A stretch of DNA of 63,261 nucleotides, taken from an uncultured Christensenellaceae bacterium. Its GTDB lineage: Bacteria > Bacillota > Clostridia > Christensenellales > Borkfalkiaceae. How positions within the stretch are numbered: position 1 is the first letter of the stretch; each line of letters starts with the position of its first letter. The translations under genes and the position numbers were made by a program. This document shows, piece by piece, positions 31,423 to 40,248 of the stretch. The notes beneath the pieces are model-generated. The model made no database searches, was not told the origin of the DNA, and worked only from the letters and a program-made list of their open reading frames with translations. The stretch covers positions 1-63,261 of the forward strand of contig CAJUKJ010000008.1 in NCBI GenBank assembly GCA_910587365.1. The letters run 5' to 3'.

Positions 31423-33000
31423 ATGGACGACGTCAAAGACTTGCCCGAAGACGAAGAAAATAAAAGCGCGATAAGCGCGGATCTGATCAGAGGACATATA
31501 AACACTATTATTCTTCGTACCCTTTATGAGCGCGATAAGTATGGTTATGAAATTATTGAAGAAATAGAAAAAAAGAGCCACGGACAATACTCTTTAAAGC
31601 AGCCTACTCTTTACAGCGCATTGAAGCGTCTTGAATCACAGGGTTATATAAACGCTTACTGGAAGACCGACGAGGTTTCATTGGGAGGAAGAAGAAAATA
31701 TTATACCCTGACCGATAGCGGACGGGAGATTACCGAAAAAAATCAAGCCGAGTGGGAATATTCAAGGACGGTTATTGATAATCTCATTTCAGACCGCTCA
31801 TTCGACTTTAACCAGCCCGCCCCCACTTCTGTCGACTTCAAAATTCTTAAAAAGTCCACCTCACGCGTTCCCGTTGTTAAAAACGGCGGGGAAGATGACG
31901 ACGACGATGACGAATTTGACGATAAACCTGAAATTAAGGCATCCTCGATTCCTGAGGTAGAAATCAAACCCGAAACCGTTACTTTTACAGAACAGACGGT
32001 TTATTACGAAACAGTTACTTCTACAGTTCAAGAACTGCAACCTATTCGTGAAGTTCAAAAAGAAGTTCTTACACCCCCCGTCCAGGAGCCGCAACCTACC
32101 CGACAGATTCAGGAAGAATTAAAACATACCTCTTCCCCCGTTCAGGAAGTACAAACATCACAGGAAATGCCTAAAACTGAAAACACGGCAACAGAGAATA
32201 CTATACCATTTAAAAATTACGGCGATGATGAACACAAACCAATGGACGAAGAACAGAGAAGAATCGTTCACGAAAACTATATGCGTTTAATTTCCGAACC
32301 TGTAAACGAACCCGTTCAGGAAGTTGAAAATATAGTACCTGTTGCGGATGATATTGATACGGACAAGCTTATTTATAATAATAAACCCGAAACGGAAAGA
32401 GATTACCGTAATCTTATTAACAATTTATTTGTAAAAACAATAAAACGTAATCCTTCCGAACCTCGGTCGGAGCAAGCGGCTTATACAAAGCCTGTTGAAC
32501 CTGCAATCAAGCTTGACGACATAGCAGACAAAGCAGATATCGACGGATTGAAAGTTAATTCGTCCGAATACGTTGTTAATTCACGTAAAAGAAATTATAA
32601 TATGGGCGGAACACTTTTTAAAAGCTCGCTTATAGTTTCGGTTGTACTTCTGTTACTGTTTATGTTCAGTCTTATTTTCAAAAGCAAGCTTGGCGTAAGT
32701 CTGGCGTATCCTTTTGTAATACTTGCTATTGATATAGCTCAGGTTCTTATTTTCGGAATTTTGTATTACACTGATTTGGGTAAAATAACAAGAAAGCCTT
32801 CTTCAAATATTTATTTAACTGCATCAATAATTATAACTGTTATTCTGATACTGATAATATTTATCGTTTCAATACTGTTGAATGTAGATTTTACATCCTC
32901 GGGCGACGTATTCGCAAAAATAATTATCCCTATTTTTACAGCGTTAAACGTTTCAGTATTTGCCGGTTGTTTTTACGCATTTACAAAACACAATAATTAA
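31423..33000 (+). CDS. PadR-family regulator with C-terminal membrane domain
   Basis: Residues about 20-110 are a PadR winged helix (RTLYERDKYGYEIIEEI, QPTLYSALKRLESQGYI, GGRRKYYTLTDSG). An acidic linker (EDDDDDDEFDD) and a Pro/Gln/Glu-rich stretch with recurring PVQE units follow, and residues about 390-525 hold four hydrophobic segments, starting SSLIVSVVLLLLFMFSL. Normal PadR proteins have 100-180 residues and no membrane part, so a membrane-bound DNA-binding protein is predicted. GGAGG before the ATG supports the start. Targets are unknown; it may repress itself and the divergent thioesterase gene. Confidence 0.85.
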   Translation: MDDVKDLPEDEENKSAISADLIRGHINTIILRTLYERDKYGYEIIEEIEKKSHGQYSLKQPTLYSALKRLESQGYINAYWKTDEVSLGGRRKYYTLTDSGREITEKNQAEWEYSRTVIDNLISDRSFDFNQPAPTSVDFKILKKSTSRVPVVKNGGEDDDDDDEFDDKPEIKASSIPEVEIKPETVTFTEQTVYYETVTSTVQELQPIREVQKEVLTPPVQEPQPTRQIQEELKHTSSPVQEVQTSQEMPKTENTATENTIPFKNYGDDEHKPMDEEQRRIVHENYMRLISEPVNEPVQEVENIVPVADDIDTDKLIYNNKPETERDYRNLINNLFVKTIKRNPSEPRSEQAAYTKPVEPAIKLDDIADKADIDGLKVNSSEYVVNSRKRNYNMGGTLFKSSLIVSVVLLLLFMFSLIFKSKLGVSLAYPFVILAIDIAQVLIFGILYYTDLGKITRKPSSNIYLTASIIITVILILIIFIVSILLNVDFTSSGDVFAKIIIPIFTALNVSVFAGCFYAFTKHNN

Positions 33001-33007
33001 AAAATAA

Positions 33008-33120
33008 TTTGCGGCGATAAAAACAAAGCACTCGAATTATTACCGTAATTCTCATAGGTATCAGTTAAGCCGCAGGTAAAAGAGAATTAGGCGCAACGTG
33101 AAGTTGCGCCTTTTAATTTT
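33008..33120 (+). ncRNA. candidate structured RNA ending in a terminator, family not recognised
   Basis: After the padR-like stop, TGCGGC (33010-33015) can pair with GCCGCA (33069-33074) around an inner hairpin GAATTA-TTACCG-TAATTC (33034-33051). GAGAATTA (33082-33089), abutting the terminator stem, can instead pair with TAATTCTC (33046-33053), so two exclusive folds exist. It matches no riboswitch or small RNA that I know. It could be the 3' UTR of the padR-like mRNA; a separate promoter is doubtful. Confidence 0.35.
33089..33120 (+). terminator. terminator after the PadR-membrane gene
   Basis: GGCGCAAC (33090-33097), loop GTGAA, GTTGCGCC (33103-33110), then TTTTAATTTTTT. A canonical intrinsic terminator. 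Confidence 0.88.
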
Positions 33121-33189
33121 TTATATGTGCGGAAGTTGCAGTGCGAACGAAAATTATGTAATAAAACGGGAGCCAAACTTATCAACCGC

Positions 33190-33218
33190 TTGTTTTATAG
33201 CTTACGATGTGCTATAAT
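33190..33218 (+). promoter_or_regulatory. promoter of the small hypothetical gene
   Basis: TTGTTT at 33190-33195 and TATAAT at 33213-33218, spacer 17. Its position rules out the two start codons upstream (33127 and 33217). Confidence 0.65.
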
Positions 33219-33252
33219 GATAAACAGTAATTTAGAGGAAGCGATTTTTGCG

Positions 33253-33639
33253 ATGTTTTTTACAAAACCGACTTTTGAGGAAATAAGGTTACCATTTAGA
33301 TTTATCGAAATTCCGGATGATTTAGAATGCGGAATAATTAACATTGAAGCGTATGGAAATATATTTGGAAAGAAAAAATATTGTTACTCTTATTATGAAT
33401 TGAAATATTCTAAAATGTATCATAACGGAGAATTTGAACAAATGGTTAAGCTACTAAAAAACTCCGCCAATAAAACCGTAAAAGTTATAATCAAAGTTAA
33501 AAAAGGCATACCGAAAGATTTTAAACTTGATATAAATAGTTTGGTGGAAGTTTATAACGACGAACGTTTCAAATCACTGTCATTACTCGGTTGGGGATTT
33601 AACGATAAGAGTTACGAAGAACTCTCTGCAAACCGATAA
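33253..33639 (+). CDS. hypothetical protein, 128 residues
   Basis: I do not recognise this protein. It begins MFFTKPTFEEIRLPF and has no signal peptide or transmembrane segment; Lys, Glu and Tyr are frequent. A strand-rich pattern (KTVKVIIKVKKG, SLSLLGWGF) suggests a small globular cytosolic protein. The start at 33253 is chosen because a good promoter lies at 33190-33218 and AGAGGA at 33234-33239, although that Shine-Dalgarno is rather far (13 bases). It is monocistronic, with its own terminator. Confidence 0.65.
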   Translation: MFFTKPTFEEIRLPFRFIEIPDDLECGIINIEAYGNIFGKKKYCYSYYELKYSKMYHNGEFEQMVKLLKNSANKTVKVIIKVKKGIPKDFKLDINSLVEVYNDERFKSLSLLGWGFNDKSYEELSANR

Positions 33640-33668
33640 ATTCTCCATTTCTTTTACTTGAATTAAAC

Positions 33669-33706
33669 AAAGACCTCTCAACAATTTTGTTGAGAGGTCT
33701 TTATCA
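33669..33706. terminator. terminator after the small hypothetical gene
   Basis: A 15-bp stem around AGACCTCTCAACA/TGTTGAGAGGTCT (33669-33683 with 33688-33702), 4-base loop and T tail. A-rich bases on the other side let it also serve rny, which ends at 33769. Confidence 0.88.
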
Positions 33707-33768
33707 TCGTCTGCTTTAATTCCCTATGGGAAACGCACTTTATTCGGGTACTTCTGCTTTTAAGAAAA

Positions 33769-35385
33769 TTATTTTGCGAATTCGCTTGCGCGGAATTCCC
33801 TGATTACGTTTACTTTTATCTGTCCGGGATATTCAAGCTCTTTTTCGATTTTCTTTGCTATGTCCTTTGCAAGGAACATTGTCTGAGCATCGTCAATTTG
33901 TTCAGGTTTGACAATTACGCGTACTTCTCTGCCCGCCTGAATTGCATAACACTTATCAACACCACGGAAGCTACCGGCAAGCTCTTCAAGCTTTTCAAGC
34001 CTTTTAACGTAATTAGTGCCTGTTTCCCTTCTCGCTCCGGGTCTTGCCCCGGAAATTGCATCTGCCGCAGCAACAAGTACGGCTTCAATCGTAGTGGGTT
34101 CGCAATCGCCGTGGTGTGCCGCTATTGCATTGATAACCTTTGCACTCTCACGGTATTTCTTTGCAATGTCTGCGCCCAATTGGATATGCGTGCCTTCCTG
34201 CTCGTGATCCACTGCCTTGCCGATATCATGCAGAAGTCCCGCACGCTTTGCAAGCGTTACGTCCATCCCCAATTCGGAAGCCATAAGCCCAGCAAGCTGA
34301 GCCACTTCGATTGAATGCTTATAAACGTTCTGCCCGTAACTCGTTCTGTATTTAAGTCTGCCCAAAAGTTTAATAATTTCAGGATGAAGTCCGAAAATAC
34401 CGACTTCAAACATTGCACTTTCGCCTGCCGCTTTTATTTCGGCATCCATTTCTTTTTTTACCTTTTCAACAGTTTCTTCTATCCTTGCGGGATGAATTCT
34501 GCCGTCTGAAATAAGTTTTTCAAGCGAAAGTCTTGCAATCTCACGCCTTACGGGATCAAAACCGGAAAGTATGACAACTTCGGGAGTATCGTCGATGATA
34601 AGCTCGATACCGGTAGCATTTTCTATCGCGCGAATATTCCTGCCTTCTCTGCCTATAAGCCTTGCTTTCATATCATCGCTGGGAAGCTGAACAACCGAAA
34701 CGGTAATTTCGGATGCGTGATCGGCAGCGCAACGCTGAATTGCAAGTGAAATAATCTTTTTAGCCTCGTTATTGGCTTCGTCTTTGGCAGTTTGTTCAAT
34801 ATTTCTTACCTGTAACGCTACGTCGTGGCGCGTTTCGTCAAGTATTTCATTGGAAAGAATTTGTTTCGCTTCTTCCTTTGTTAGCTGGGCAACCTTTTCA
34901 AGCTCTTTAATCATAAGCTCGTGCTGATGGTTGATTTTGTCCTGCGTCTTTTTAATTTCCTGTTCTTTATTGACAAGCTCTTTCTTTTGCTGCTCCAAAG
35001 CATCGTTTTTCTTGGTCAATGCTTCTTCTTTTTTATCAAGCGAGTCTTCCTTTTGCAAGAGTCTTTGCTCTTGTTTCTGCAATTCAAATTTCTTTTCCTT
35101 GCTTTCTTTTTCAAATTCGTTTCTTAGTTGCAGCTCCTGTTCCTTAGCCTCTAATATTGCTTCCTTTTTCAACGCTTTGCATTCCTGTGAAGCGTCTTCG
35201 ATCATTTTCTTTGTTCTTGACTGAACATCGCCTAATCTCTTTTCCGTCGTCTTTTTATTTACAACATAGCCGACGAAAATGCCAATACCAAGCGCAACAA
35301 TGAAACAGCCGACTATCAACCCGATAGCCAAGCCCAAATTCATGTCGCTTGCAAGAAACAGGGAGCTTAAATTGATTTTAAACAT
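33769..35385 (-). CDS. rny: ribonuclease Y
   Basis: RNase Y is the membrane-tethered endonuclease that starts mRNA decay in many Firmicutes. The N-terminal transmembrane helix (LAIGLIVGCFIVALGIGIF) is followed by a long Glu/Lys/Gln-rich coiled coil (about 45-205), a KH RNA-binding domain with LIGREGRNIRAIE, and an HD domain with LLHDIGKAVDHE as metal site. The 538-residue length is normal. AGGAGG precedes the ATG. It has its own promoter and lies two genes downstream of recA, with nadE in between. Confidence 0.97.
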   Translation of the reverse strand: MFKINLSSLFLASDMNLGLAIGLIVGCFIVALGIGIFVGYVVNKKTTEKRLGDVQSRTKKMIEDASQECKALKKEAILEAKEQELQLRNEFEKESKEKKFELQKQEQRLLQKEDSLDKKEEALTKKNDALEQQKKELVNKEQEIKKTQDKINHQHELMIKELEKVAQLTKEEAKQILSNEILDETRHDVALQVRNIEQTAKDEANNEAKKIISLAIQRCAADHASEITVSVVQLPSDDMKARLIGREGRNIRAIENATGIELIIDDTPEVVILSGFDPVRREIARLSLEKLISDGRIHPARIEETVEKVKKEMDAEIKAAGESAMFEVGIFGLHPEIIKLLGRLKYRTSYGQNVYKHSIEVAQLAGLMASELGMDVTLAKRAGLLHDIGKAVDHEQEGTHIQLGADIAKKYRESAKVINAIAAHHGDCEPTTIEAVLVAAADAISGARPGARRETGTNYVKRLEKLEELAGSFRGVDKCYAIQAGREVRVIVKPEQIDDAQTMFLAKDIAKKIEKELEYPGQIKVNVIREFRASEFAK

Positions 35386-35451
35386 TTAAGCCTCCTGATT
35401 GTTTAATTAAATATATACGAAATCCTTTCGGACAAGTTTATATCCTTATTT

Positions 35452-35480
35452 ATTTTACACCCATATTTCTCAAATGTCAA
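35452..35480 (-). promoter_or_regulatory. rny promoter
   Basis: TTGACA (35480-35475) and TAAAAT (35457-35452) on the minus strand, spacer 17, giving a leader of about 60 bases. Confidence 0.72.
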
Positions 35481-35507
35481 TGCTATAATTTAAATACTTC
35501 AAACAAT

Positions 35508-35533
35508 ATAAAAAAAAGCGGAAAATCCGCTTT
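35508..35533 (-). terminator. terminator of the ftsK-to-nadE operon
   Basis: AAAGCGGA (minus sense) and TCCGCTTT pair around three bases (stem 35515-35522 with 35526-35533 in plus coordinates), followed on the minus strand by a run of seven T. It begins right at the nadE stop. Confidence 0.8.
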
Positions 35534-37451
35534 ATTTTATTTCATCTATCCATAATTTTGAAACAGCGTCGGAGGGCATTCGCCAATCGCCGCGCGGCGA
35601 CAACGAAACCGACCCCACTTTCACTCCGTCGGGAGAACATGAACGTTTAAACTGCTGTGCAAAGAAACGTTTATAAAAGTTTTTAAGCCATTTACTTATA
35701 GTTGCCTTGCTATAAATTCCTTTAAAGGTCTGCACCGCAATATATTGCACCTTTTCTGGTTTAAAGCCCCAACGAATCGCATAATACAAGAAGAAATCGT
35801 GGAGAATATAAGGTCCCACTATATCTTCTGTTTTTTGTGAAATCCACCCATCCTTCGGGGGAAGTAGTTCCGGACTGATTTCTGTATTTAAAATATCGTA
35901 AAGCACTTCCCTGCATTTTCCGCCAAACCTGTCGGCTTCACTTTTTACAAGGTGCTTTACAAGCGTTTTGGGAACAGAGCTGTTAACGCCGTACATTGAC
36001 ATATGATCGCCGTTATACGTTGCCCAGCCGAGTGCAAGCTCACTTAAATCGCCTGTACCGATTACAAGTCCTCCCGTCTGGTTTGCGATATCCATAAGAA
36101 CGAGCGTCCTCATTCTTGCCTGAGCGTTTTCAAAGGTTACGTCAAGATTATTTATATCGTGTCCGATGTCTTTGAAATGCACGCTTACACTGTCGGATAT
36201 GCAAATGGTCTTGCCCGTTACACCGAGAATCTCGATAAGCCTTAACGAGTTATTTTTTGTTTTACCCGTAGTGCCGAACCCCGGCATAGTAACTGCGATT
36301 ATATCTTTTACGCATTTTCCGATTGACTTAAAAGCACGGTATGTTACAAGCAATGCAAGCGCAGAATCAAGTCCGCCGGAAATACCTATCACCGCAGTTT
36401 TTGCGTTGGTATGCTTCAACCTCTTTTCAAGTCCTTTCGATTGGATATTTAAAATTAGCTCCGTCCTTTCCGATAGCTTAAAATCATCTTCGGGTACAAA
36501 AGGAGTTCTTGAAAATTTACGAAGCAACGCTCCATTTGCTTTTACAGTCTTAAACATTCTGTCCGCATATCTGTGGTCGCCGTATTTATCTTGTTTGAAA
36601 AACCCGCCCGACATTCTGCGACGCTCTGCAATTATTTTTTCAACGTCTATTTCGCTATATAAAAGACCGTTTTCAAAAAGTTTACTTTCTGCAAGAACAA
36701 CCCCGCATTCCGCAATAATGTTATGTCCTGCAAACACCATATCGGTAGTACTTTCCCCATCGCCCGCGTCGCAATAAACGTATCCGCAGACCAGCTTGGC
36801 AGACTGCATTTTAACAAGGTTTTTTCTGTACTCGGCTTTCCCGACCGTTTCGTCACTGCATGACAAATTAACGATTATGCTTGCGCCCTCTTGCGCATGA
36901 CTGATTGACGGGGATTGCGGTACCCATAAATCCTCGCAAATTTCCACAGCAACAGTAAACTCGGATTGATTTTTACACTTAAAAATAAATTTTGAATCGA
37001 AAATTATGTCTTCCTGTCCCGCTAACGAGATAAGATCCCAAAAATCTTCGGGTGCGGCAGTAAAGTGTCTGCCTTCATAGAATTCCCCGTAACTTGGAAT
37101 ATATGTTTTAGGAACAACACCCAAAATTTTTCCACTATGGATACCGATTGCACAATTATAAAGCCTACCGCAAAAGCTGACCGGCGCACCGACAAATACG
37201 AGAGTATCAATCCCCTCAGTCGCTTTACAGATTTTTGCAATGGATTGTTCAACTCCGTCTAAGAGTGTTTTTTGGTTAAAAAGGTCGCCGCAAGTATATC
37301 CGCAAACACAAAGTTCGGGAAAAACCGTCAGCTGGCTGCCGTTTTCCGCACTATCCTTAATTGCCTTGATTATCTGTTCGGTATTAAATTCAACGTCGGC
37401 TACCCTAATTTCAGGCGTAGCGGCGCAAACTTTGACAAAACCGTAATTCAT
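35532..37451 (-). CDS. nadE: glutamine-dependent NAD+ synthetase
   Basis: NadE amidates deamido-NAD to NAD+. The N-terminal nitrilase-type glutaminase domain shows FPELCVCGY and the nucleophile region VAVEICEDLW; the C-terminal synthetase has the PP-loop GISGGLDSALAL. The 639-residue two-domain form is common in Clostridia. The ATG follows the recA stop directly and uses AAGGA at the end of recA. It intervenes between recA and rny, which are often neighbours. Confidence 0.96.
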   Translation of the reverse strand: MNYGFVKVCAATPEIRVADVEFNTEQIIKAIKDSAENGSQLTVFPELCVCGYTCGDLFNQKTLLDGVEQSIAKICKATEGIDTLVFVGAPVSFCGRLYNCAIGIHSGKILGVVPKTYIPSYGEFYEGRHFTAAPEDFWDLISLAGQEDIIFDSKFIFKCKNQSEFTVAVEICEDLWVPQSPSISHAQEGASIIVNLSCSDETVGKAEYRKNLVKMQSAKLVCGYVYCDAGDGESTTDMVFAGHNIIAECGVVLAESKLFENGLLYSEIDVEKIIAERRRMSGGFFKQDKYGDHRYADRMFKTVKANGALLRKFSRTPFVPEDDFKLSERTELILNIQSKGLEKRLKHTNAKTAVIGISGGLDSALALLVTYRAFKSIGKCVKDIIAVTMPGFGTTGKTKNNSLRLIEILGVTGKTICISDSVSVHFKDIGHDINNLDVTFENAQARMRTLVLMDIANQTGGLVIGTGDLSELALGWATYNGDHMSMYGVNSSVPKTLVKHLVKSEADRFGGKCREVLYDILNTEISPELLPPKDGWISQKTEDIVGPYILHDFFLYYAIRWGFKPEKVQYIAVQTFKGIYSKATISKWLKNFYKRFFAQQFKRSCSPDGVKVGSVSLSPRGDWRMPSDAVSKLWIDEIK

Positions 37452-38459
37452 TTAGTCCTTCTTTTGAAGTGAAGCCCTGTGTGCCTCTCTTATTTTCGCG
37501 TCAATCTCGGCTTTAACTTGGGGGTTACTCTTTAAATACTCCCTCATTTTTTCTCTGCCCTGCGCCACTTTTTCCTCGTTGTAATAGAAGAACGCGCCGC
37601 TCTTTGAAATAATGCCGTACTCAACGCCGAGGTCTATAAGACAGCCTTCCTGTGAAATACCTTCTCCGTAAATGATATCAAATTCAGCAACCTTGAAAGG
37701 AGGCGCAACTTTGTTTTTTACCACCTTGCACTTTGCCCTGTTACCTACTATTTCCCCTTCACTTTTAAGCGCATCTGCCTTTCTGATGTCAAGTCTGATA
37801 GTAGCGAAATATTTCAAAGCCTTACCGCCAGGCGTCGTTTCCGGATTTCCGAACATAACCCCGACTTTTTCGCGAAGCTGGTTTATAAAGATGACGCAGG
37901 TTTTCGACCTGTTAGTAATTGCGGTAAGCTTTCTTAAAGCCTGCGACATCAGTCTTGCAAGAAGTCCGACGTGAGTATCGCCCATATCGCCTTCAATTTC
38001 CGCTTTTGGAGTGAGGGCAGCAACCGAGTCAACAACTATTACGTCAACTGCACTCGACCTTACAAGCGATTCACAAATATCAAGGGCTTGTTCCCCGGTG
38101 TCGGGCTGCGAAAGGTACAGCTCGTTAGTATCTACACCCAACGCACGTGCGTACTGTGCGTCTAACGCGTGTTCCGCATCGATGAATGCAGCTACGCCGC
38201 CGGCCTTCTGGGTTTCGGCAATGATATGCAGGGCAACCGTAGTTTTACCCGAAGACTCAGGTCCGTAGATTTCAAGAATCCTTCCGCGGGGTACGCCGCC
38301 CACCCCCAAAGCAAGGTCAAGCGACAGACAGCCCGTAGGAATATATTCAAGATCCTGGTTGATCCTGTATTCGCCAAGCTTCATTATTGCGCCCTTGCCG
38401 TACTGCTTTTCAATCATTGCAATGGTTGAGTTTAGTGCCTTCAATTTTTCTTCGTTCAT
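37452..38459 (-). CDS. recA: recombinase RecA
   Basis: RecA coats single-stranded DNA, drives strand exchange and triggers LexA self-cleavage. Walker A GPESSGKTT is at residues 66-74, with VIVVDSVAAL as Walker B and INQLREKVGVMFGNPE in the DNA-binding loop region. The 335-residue length is near the lower normal range. AGGAGA precedes the ATG. It follows cinA by 14 bases, so recA is transcribed with the cinA-pgsA-rimO-ftsK group. Confidence 0.98.
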   Translation of the reverse strand: MNEEKLKALNSTIAMIEKQYGKGAIMKLGEYRINQDLEYIPTGCLSLDLALGVGGVPRGRILEIYGPESSGKTTVALHIIAETQKAGGVAAFIDAEHALDAQYARALGVDTNELYLSQPDTGEQALDICESLVRSSAVDVIVVDSVAALTPKAEIEGDMGDTHVGLLARLMSQALRKLTAITNRSKTCVIFINQLREKVGVMFGNPETTPGGKALKYFATIRLDIRKADALKSEGEIVGNRAKCKVVKNKVAPPFKVAEFDIIYGEGISQEGCLIDLGVEYGIISKSGAFFYYNEEKVAQGREKMREYLKSNPQVKAEIDAKIREAHRASLQKKD

Positions 38460-38473
38460 ATTTATCTCCTGAA

Positions 38474-39601
38474 TTATTTTAACGTTTTGAATGCGTGAAA
38501 CAAGGCAAGATTAACTGCCGTATTCGTTATCGTGTTTCTGTCGCCTTTTAAATTATATTTAAAAACCGAAACGTCCTTTCGTGTTCCGACCGCTATATAA
38601 ACAAGCCCAACAGGTTTTGACGTATTATCCGATTTTGGTCCCGCTATACCCGTAGTTGCTATGCTTATATCGCAATTTCCGCTTTTTATAAGCCCTTCCG
38701 CCATTTCCCCTGCCGTCTGCCGTGAAACCGCACCAAACTGGTGCAGAGTCATATTCCGAACGCCGAGCCGCTGCATTTTAGCTTCGTTTGAATAAGTGTT
38801 CAAGCCCTCAAAATACACTTCACTTATTCCGGGAATCTCAACAAGCTTTTTACCTATTCCACCACCTGTAAACGATTCCGCAACGCTTATCTTCATCCTA
38901 CGAAGCTTTAAAAGCTGATAAAGTCTTTCGGCAAGAGTATAATCTTCAATGCAATAAACATATTCATCAAGCGAACTTACAAGCGAACGGAAAACCTTAT
39001 CAAACGCACTTTTAGAAATCTCTTCCGAATACACGATTTCAATTAAACAATCACCGTAATTTCCGCTTACATTAAAATCAATTAATTTACGTAATTTTTC
39101 TGCTTTTGAAGGTTCGGTATTTATAGCTTTATTAATTGCCGAATTAATTTCTTTTGCGGAAGCCCCTATTGTTTTAACGTAAGCCTTTTCATACTTTACG
39201 CCGTACTTTGCGTCCAGTATTTGTTTTATATCATCGAAACGAAGTCTGTTCTCTTTATCGGAAAAGAGTATAAAAGCATTGTCTTTTTCCGACCCGATAA
39301 CGCTAAGCTCGTTAAATTTTGCATTATACAGGTTAGTTAAAAAGTTTTTCAATGTTTTTTCCATTATTGCGGGACAGTAAATTACTATATTTTCGTAATT
39401 TTCTTTACCGTCTTTAACCGCACGGACAATTTCATCAGACTTGTCATAGGCTATAAACGCAATCTTATCAAAATAATAACCTATACCCGAAAAGGACGCT
39501 ACAATTTCGTTTGCCCCTTCAAAGTTGTGCAGTTTTTTATTCCCGAAAATCAAAAGACAGTTATTTGCGACCTTCAGGTCGGCTTTATCAACTAAATTCA
39601 T
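38474..39601 (-). CDS. cinA: CinA-like protein with nicotinamide-nucleotide amidase domain
   Basis: The C-terminal ~150 residues are a clear CinA/PncC amidase (KISVAESFTGGGIGKKLVEI, TGIAGPKSDNTSKPVGLVYI), which deamidates nicotinamide mononucleotide. The N-terminal ~220 residues should be the MoCF-like pyrophosphatase domain of CinA but show none of its usual Gly-rich and Asp motifs, so that half looks degenerate. Length is 375 against the usual 410-420. Its start overlaps the pgsA stop by 4 bases. The place before recA is conserved in Firmicutes. Confidence 0.88.
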   Translation of the reverse strand: MNLVDKADLKVANNCLLIFGNKKLHNFEGANEIVASFSGIGYYFDKIAFIAYDKSDEIVRAVKDGKENYENIVIYCPAIMEKTLKNFLTNLYNAKFNELSVIGSEKDNAFILFSDKENRLRFDDIKQILDAKYGVKYEKAYVKTIGASAKEINSAINKAINTEPSKAEKLRKLIDFNVSGNYGDCLIEIVYSEEISKSAFDKVFRSLVSSLDEYVYCIEDYTLAERLYQLLKLRRMKISVAESFTGGGIGKKLVEIPGISEVYFEGLNTYSNEAKMQRLGVRNMTLHQFGAVSRQTAGEMAEGLIKSGNCDISIATTGIAGPKSDNTSKPVGLVYIAVGTRKDVSVFKYNLKGDRNTITNTAVNLALFHAFKTLK

Positions 39602-40248
39602 TGCTTTAAAACTTCGATATTTTTAACTATATAGTTAATACCCGATATTACCGTTAATAGCACGGAAAGCGCGAAAAAGCACAAACCGATGTAATTAATT
39701 ATCAGTCCCGCCGAATGCGCCGTAAGCTCACGAACCGCCTCTCCTATTAAAAGAACGACAACTGCAACGTCCTGTGTAACCGTTTTATATTTACCGAAAA
39801 TATCGGCGGCTATTACCTTCCCTGCACCTGCGGCAACCATTCTGAAACCGCTGACAATAATTTCTCTGGCAAGAATTAAAACGACTCCGCAACCCGCAAC
39901 TATCATTGCCCACACGCCGACGGAAGTAAAAATTTCGGGTTTGGTCAAAAACACGACGAGCGCAGATAAAACGAGAACTTTGTCCGCTATCGGATCCAAA
40001 AATTTACCTAAATTAGTTACGAGGTTGTACTTCCTTGCTATTTTTCCGTCAAGCAGGTCAGTTAAGCTTGCAATACCGAATACAGCAAGGGCAACAATGT
40101 AATGTGCGGTAAAATCCAGATAGAAAAACAAAATGAAAATCGGAATCATTACGACTCTGCTGATTGTAAGCTTGTTGGGCAAATTCATTACACCTCTGCC
40201 TTTTGCAAGCTTGTACATTTTGCTTTCTTCCATATTATTATCGCTCAT
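39598..40248 (-). CDS. pgsA: CDP-diacylglycerol--glycerol-3-phosphate 3-phosphatidyltransferase
   Basis: PgsA makes phosphatidylglycerol phosphate, the committed step to phosphatidylglycerol, in the membrane. The CDP-alcohol phosphotransferase motif DG(x2)AR(x8)G(x3)D(x3)D is complete (LLDGKIARKY then NLGKFLDPIADK). Several hydrophobic helices follow. The first ~20 residues (MSDNNMEESKMYKLAKGRG) are an unusual extension; MNLPNKLTISRV could be an internal start. The ATG overlaps the rimO stop as ATGA. Confidence 0.95.
   Translation of the reverse strand: MSDNNMEESKMYKLAKGRGVMNLPNKLTISRVVMIPIFILFFYLDFTAHYIVALAVFGIASLTDLLDGKIARKYNLVTNLGKFLDPIADKVLVLSALVVFLTKPEIFTSVGVWAMIVAGCGVVLILAREIIVSGFRMVAAGAGKVIAADIFGKYKTVTQDVAVVVLLIGEAVRELTAHSAGLIINYIGLCFFALSVLLTVISGINYIVKNIEVLKQ

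Noticed and set aside
33127..33252. Longer start of the small hypothetical gene
   Set aside because: The promoter TTGTTT-17-TATAAT lies inside the extension, so those codons would not be transcribed from it.
36166..36777. Long open frame opposite nadE (203 codons)
   Set aside because: Antisense to a conserved gene, low-complexity Ser/Pro/Leu composition typical of shadow frames, no start signals.
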